Shown here piece by piece: positions 63,111 through 64,000 of a stretch of 64,000 nt of DNA. Every line of letters starts with the position of its first letter. Positions within the stretch are counted from its first letter, which is position 1. The position numbers and the translations under genes were made by a program. The stretch lies in the NCBI RefSeq assembly GCF_019511525.1, contig NZ_JAEUAT010000001.1:62001-126000 (forward strand). The letters run 5' to 3'. The DNA is from Rhizobium cauense (GTDB lineage Bacteria; Pseudomonadota; Alphaproteobacteria; Rhizobiales; Rhizobiaceae). Below the pieces are notes generated by a model that saw only the letters and a list, made by a program, of their open reading frames with translations, made no database searches and was not told the DNA's origin.

Positions 63111-63521
63111 ATGAGAGGTCCAAAGCTTGATACCACCAACCGCGCGAGAGCCCTTCGTCAATCCGACAACGAATCCGAAGCCCGGCTCTGGTATGAGCTT
63201 CGCGGCCGCCGCCTGAGCGGCCATAAGTTCGTTCGACAGCTGCCGATCGGACCTTACTTTGCCGACTTCGCCTGCCGACAGCAGCGGCTTGTCGTAGAAG
63301 TTGACGGCAGCCAGCACGCCGGAAACGAGTGGGACAAACGTCGTGATGATTTCATGATCGTCAACGGTTGGTCGATCGTCCGCTTCTGGAATGTCGAGGT
63401 GCTAACAGAGATGCCGTCTGTGTTGGATACGATCCTAGCGATTTGCGAAGGGCGCTTGAATGAGCGCGTGGAAGAGAGAGATTTGCGGTTCTTTCCCGCT
63501 GGAAAGCGCCCCTCACCCTAG
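63111..63521 (+). CDS. DUF559 endonuclease-domain protein
   Basis: A 136-residue protein of the DUF559 (Vsr/very-short-patch-repair-like, PD-(D/E)XK) family: SEARLWYELRGRRLSGHKFVRQ, then the core GPYFADFACRQQRLVVEVDGSQHA with acidic active-site residues (D of ADF, E of VEVDG). GRSIVRFWN-type strand follows. The last residues GKRPSP and the TAG stop are encoded inside the right-hand repeat (63508-63550), so the coding end is donated by the palindrome. No clear ribosome site. Nuclease activity is untested for most members. Confidence 0.85.
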   Translation: MRGPKLDTTNRARALRQSDNESEARLWYELRGRRLSGHKFVRQLPIGPYFADFACRQQRLVVEVDGSQHAGNEWDKRRDDFMIVNGWSIVRFWNVEVLTEMPSVLDTILAICEGRLNERVEERDLRFFPAGKRPSP

Positions 63522-63550
63522 CCCTCTCCCCGCCTGCGGGGAGAGGGGAC
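63508..63550 (-). repeat. Right palindromic repeat, inverted copy
   Basis: GCCCCTCACCCTAG then arms CCCTCTCCCCG (63522-63532) and CGGGGAGAGGG (63537-63547) around a 4-base loop. Reads as the reverse complement of the left copy apart from the loop; it overlaps the last codons of the DUF559 gene. Confidence 0.85.
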
Positions 63551-63554
63551 ATTG

Positions 63555-64000
63555 TTACAGCGCGATATAGCGATCGGCGCGGTGGTTGATGGCCACGAAC
63601 AGGTTCAGCACCACCGCGCCGAGAACCGAATAGAAGACCACCGGCGGCGTGGTGACGAAGAAGGCAGCGGCCAATACGCAGAGGTCGATTGCCATCTGCA
63701 CGAGGCCGGCACGGATGCCGAAACGCTCCTGCATGTAGATGCCGAGAATGCCGACGCCACCAAGGCTGGCGCGGTGGCGATAGAGCGCCAGAAGGCCAAA
63801 GCCCAGCAGAAGGCCACCGAGAAGGGCTGCCCAGGCCGGGTGGATTGCGGAAATGTCCATGACCTTCGGCTGCAGGCTGGTCATGACCGATGTCAGGCCG
63901 ATGGCAATGAAGGTCTTTACGGTGAAGGCCACGCCGAGCCGCGTCCAGGAGAGATAGAAGAACGGCAGGTTGAGCAGGAAGAAGGCGAGACCGAAGTTCA
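63555..64000 (-). CDS. YitT/DUF161 family membrane protein (partial)
   Basis: Incomplete at the window edge, where the 5' end is missing; 148 codons are visible. It has four hydrophobic segments (GLAFFLLNLPFFYLSW, FTVKTFIAIGL, AALLGGLLLGFGLLALY, FYSVLGAVVLNLFVAI) and the GVGILGIYMQERFGIRAG motif, as in YitT-family proteins of unknown transport function. The internal GTG seen near 63932 is not the real start, as the frame stays open and hydrophobic upstream. Confidence 0.75.
   Translation of the reverse strand, partial: NFGLAFFLLNLPFFYLSWTRLGVAFTVKTFIAIGLTSVMTSLQPKVMDISAIHPAWAALLGGLLLGFGLLALYRHRASLGGVGILGIYMQERFGIRAGLVQMAIDLCVLAAAFFVTTPPVVFYSVLGAVVLNLFVAINHRADRYIAL

Larger units (their letters stand above)
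63047..63550. mobile_element. DUF559 nuclease cassette between inverted palindromes
   Basis: A 504-base unit: a palindromic repeat (63047-63090), the DUF559 gene, and an inverted copy of the repeat (63508-63550). It fills the gap between the convergent AhpD-like and YitT genes, leaving 10 and 4 bases of spacer. No target-site duplication was recognised. Confidence 0.55.

Overview
This 64-kb, GC-rich window is chromosomal DNA of an alphaproteobacterium, most likely a member of the Rhizobiaceae close to Ensifer/Sinorhizobium. The evidence is a 1265-residue PodJ-type polar factor (coiled coil, one membrane span, Sel1 repeats, peptidoglycan-binding domain), a TauE/SafE permease with its alphaproteobacterial membrane partner, the PdeM/Lhr-type ligase-associated repair pair, and several short rhizobial conserved hypotheticals. 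I saw no rRNA, tRNA, CRISPR array or complete insertion sequence. The family assignments come from recognising motifs by eye; no search was run.

Region by region: 0-10 kb holds surface and core functions (acyltransferase, BON protein, lipoprotein, UvrD-type helicase, 3-hydroxyisobutyryl-CoA hydrolase, UDP-glucose 4-epimerase, TetA-like exporter, small hypotheticals). The accessory part is 10-21 kb: a GFA protein, a DUF1254 protein, an ecotin with Arg at P1, an MFS exporter, a large autotransporter, a decayed copy of that autotransporter's 3' end, a second lipoprotein paralogous to the one at 2.2 kb, and a Gly/Asn-rich secreted protein. Next, 21-39 kb holds an aminotransferase, mscL, a symporter-coupled hybrid kinase, a cold-shock gene, podJ, a divergent Lrp/PLP-lyase pair and a three-gene CHASE3 kinase / receiver / receiver-kinase operon. 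A beta-oxidation operon (acyl-CoA dehydrogenase, thiolase, FadB-type multifunctional enzyme) lies at 39-44.5 kb behind a 22-bp palindrome. A YUCCA-like flavin monooxygenase, a VOC protein and a second DUF1254 gene occupy 45-48.5 kb. An ABC-F ATPase, TerC, a DUF922 protease, TauE/SafE, a lytic transglycosylase, PdeM, an Lhr-like helicase, a D-amino-acid dehydrogenase with a binding protein, and an Rrf2-AhpD-like redox pair fill 49-63 kb.

The most interesting structure is a pair of small nuclease cassettes. A GIY-YIG gene (44714-44998) and a DUF559 PD-(D/E)XK-like gene (63111-63521) are unrelated, yet each is bracketed by inverted copies of its own palindromic repeat. Each sits exactly in the gap between two convergent host genes. 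In the DUF559 case the right-hand repeat supplies the end and stop codon of the gene. These look like minimal nuclease-plus-palindrome mobile units.

Other notable points: an identical 20-base site lies upstream of both DUF1254 genes, 37 kb apart and in the same orientation relative to the gene. A perfect 15-bp-arm inverted repeat lies before a Cys-rich hypothetical. One VOC gene is broken by a single-base deletion, and one short-chain dehydrogenase has Phe in place of the catalytic Tyr.
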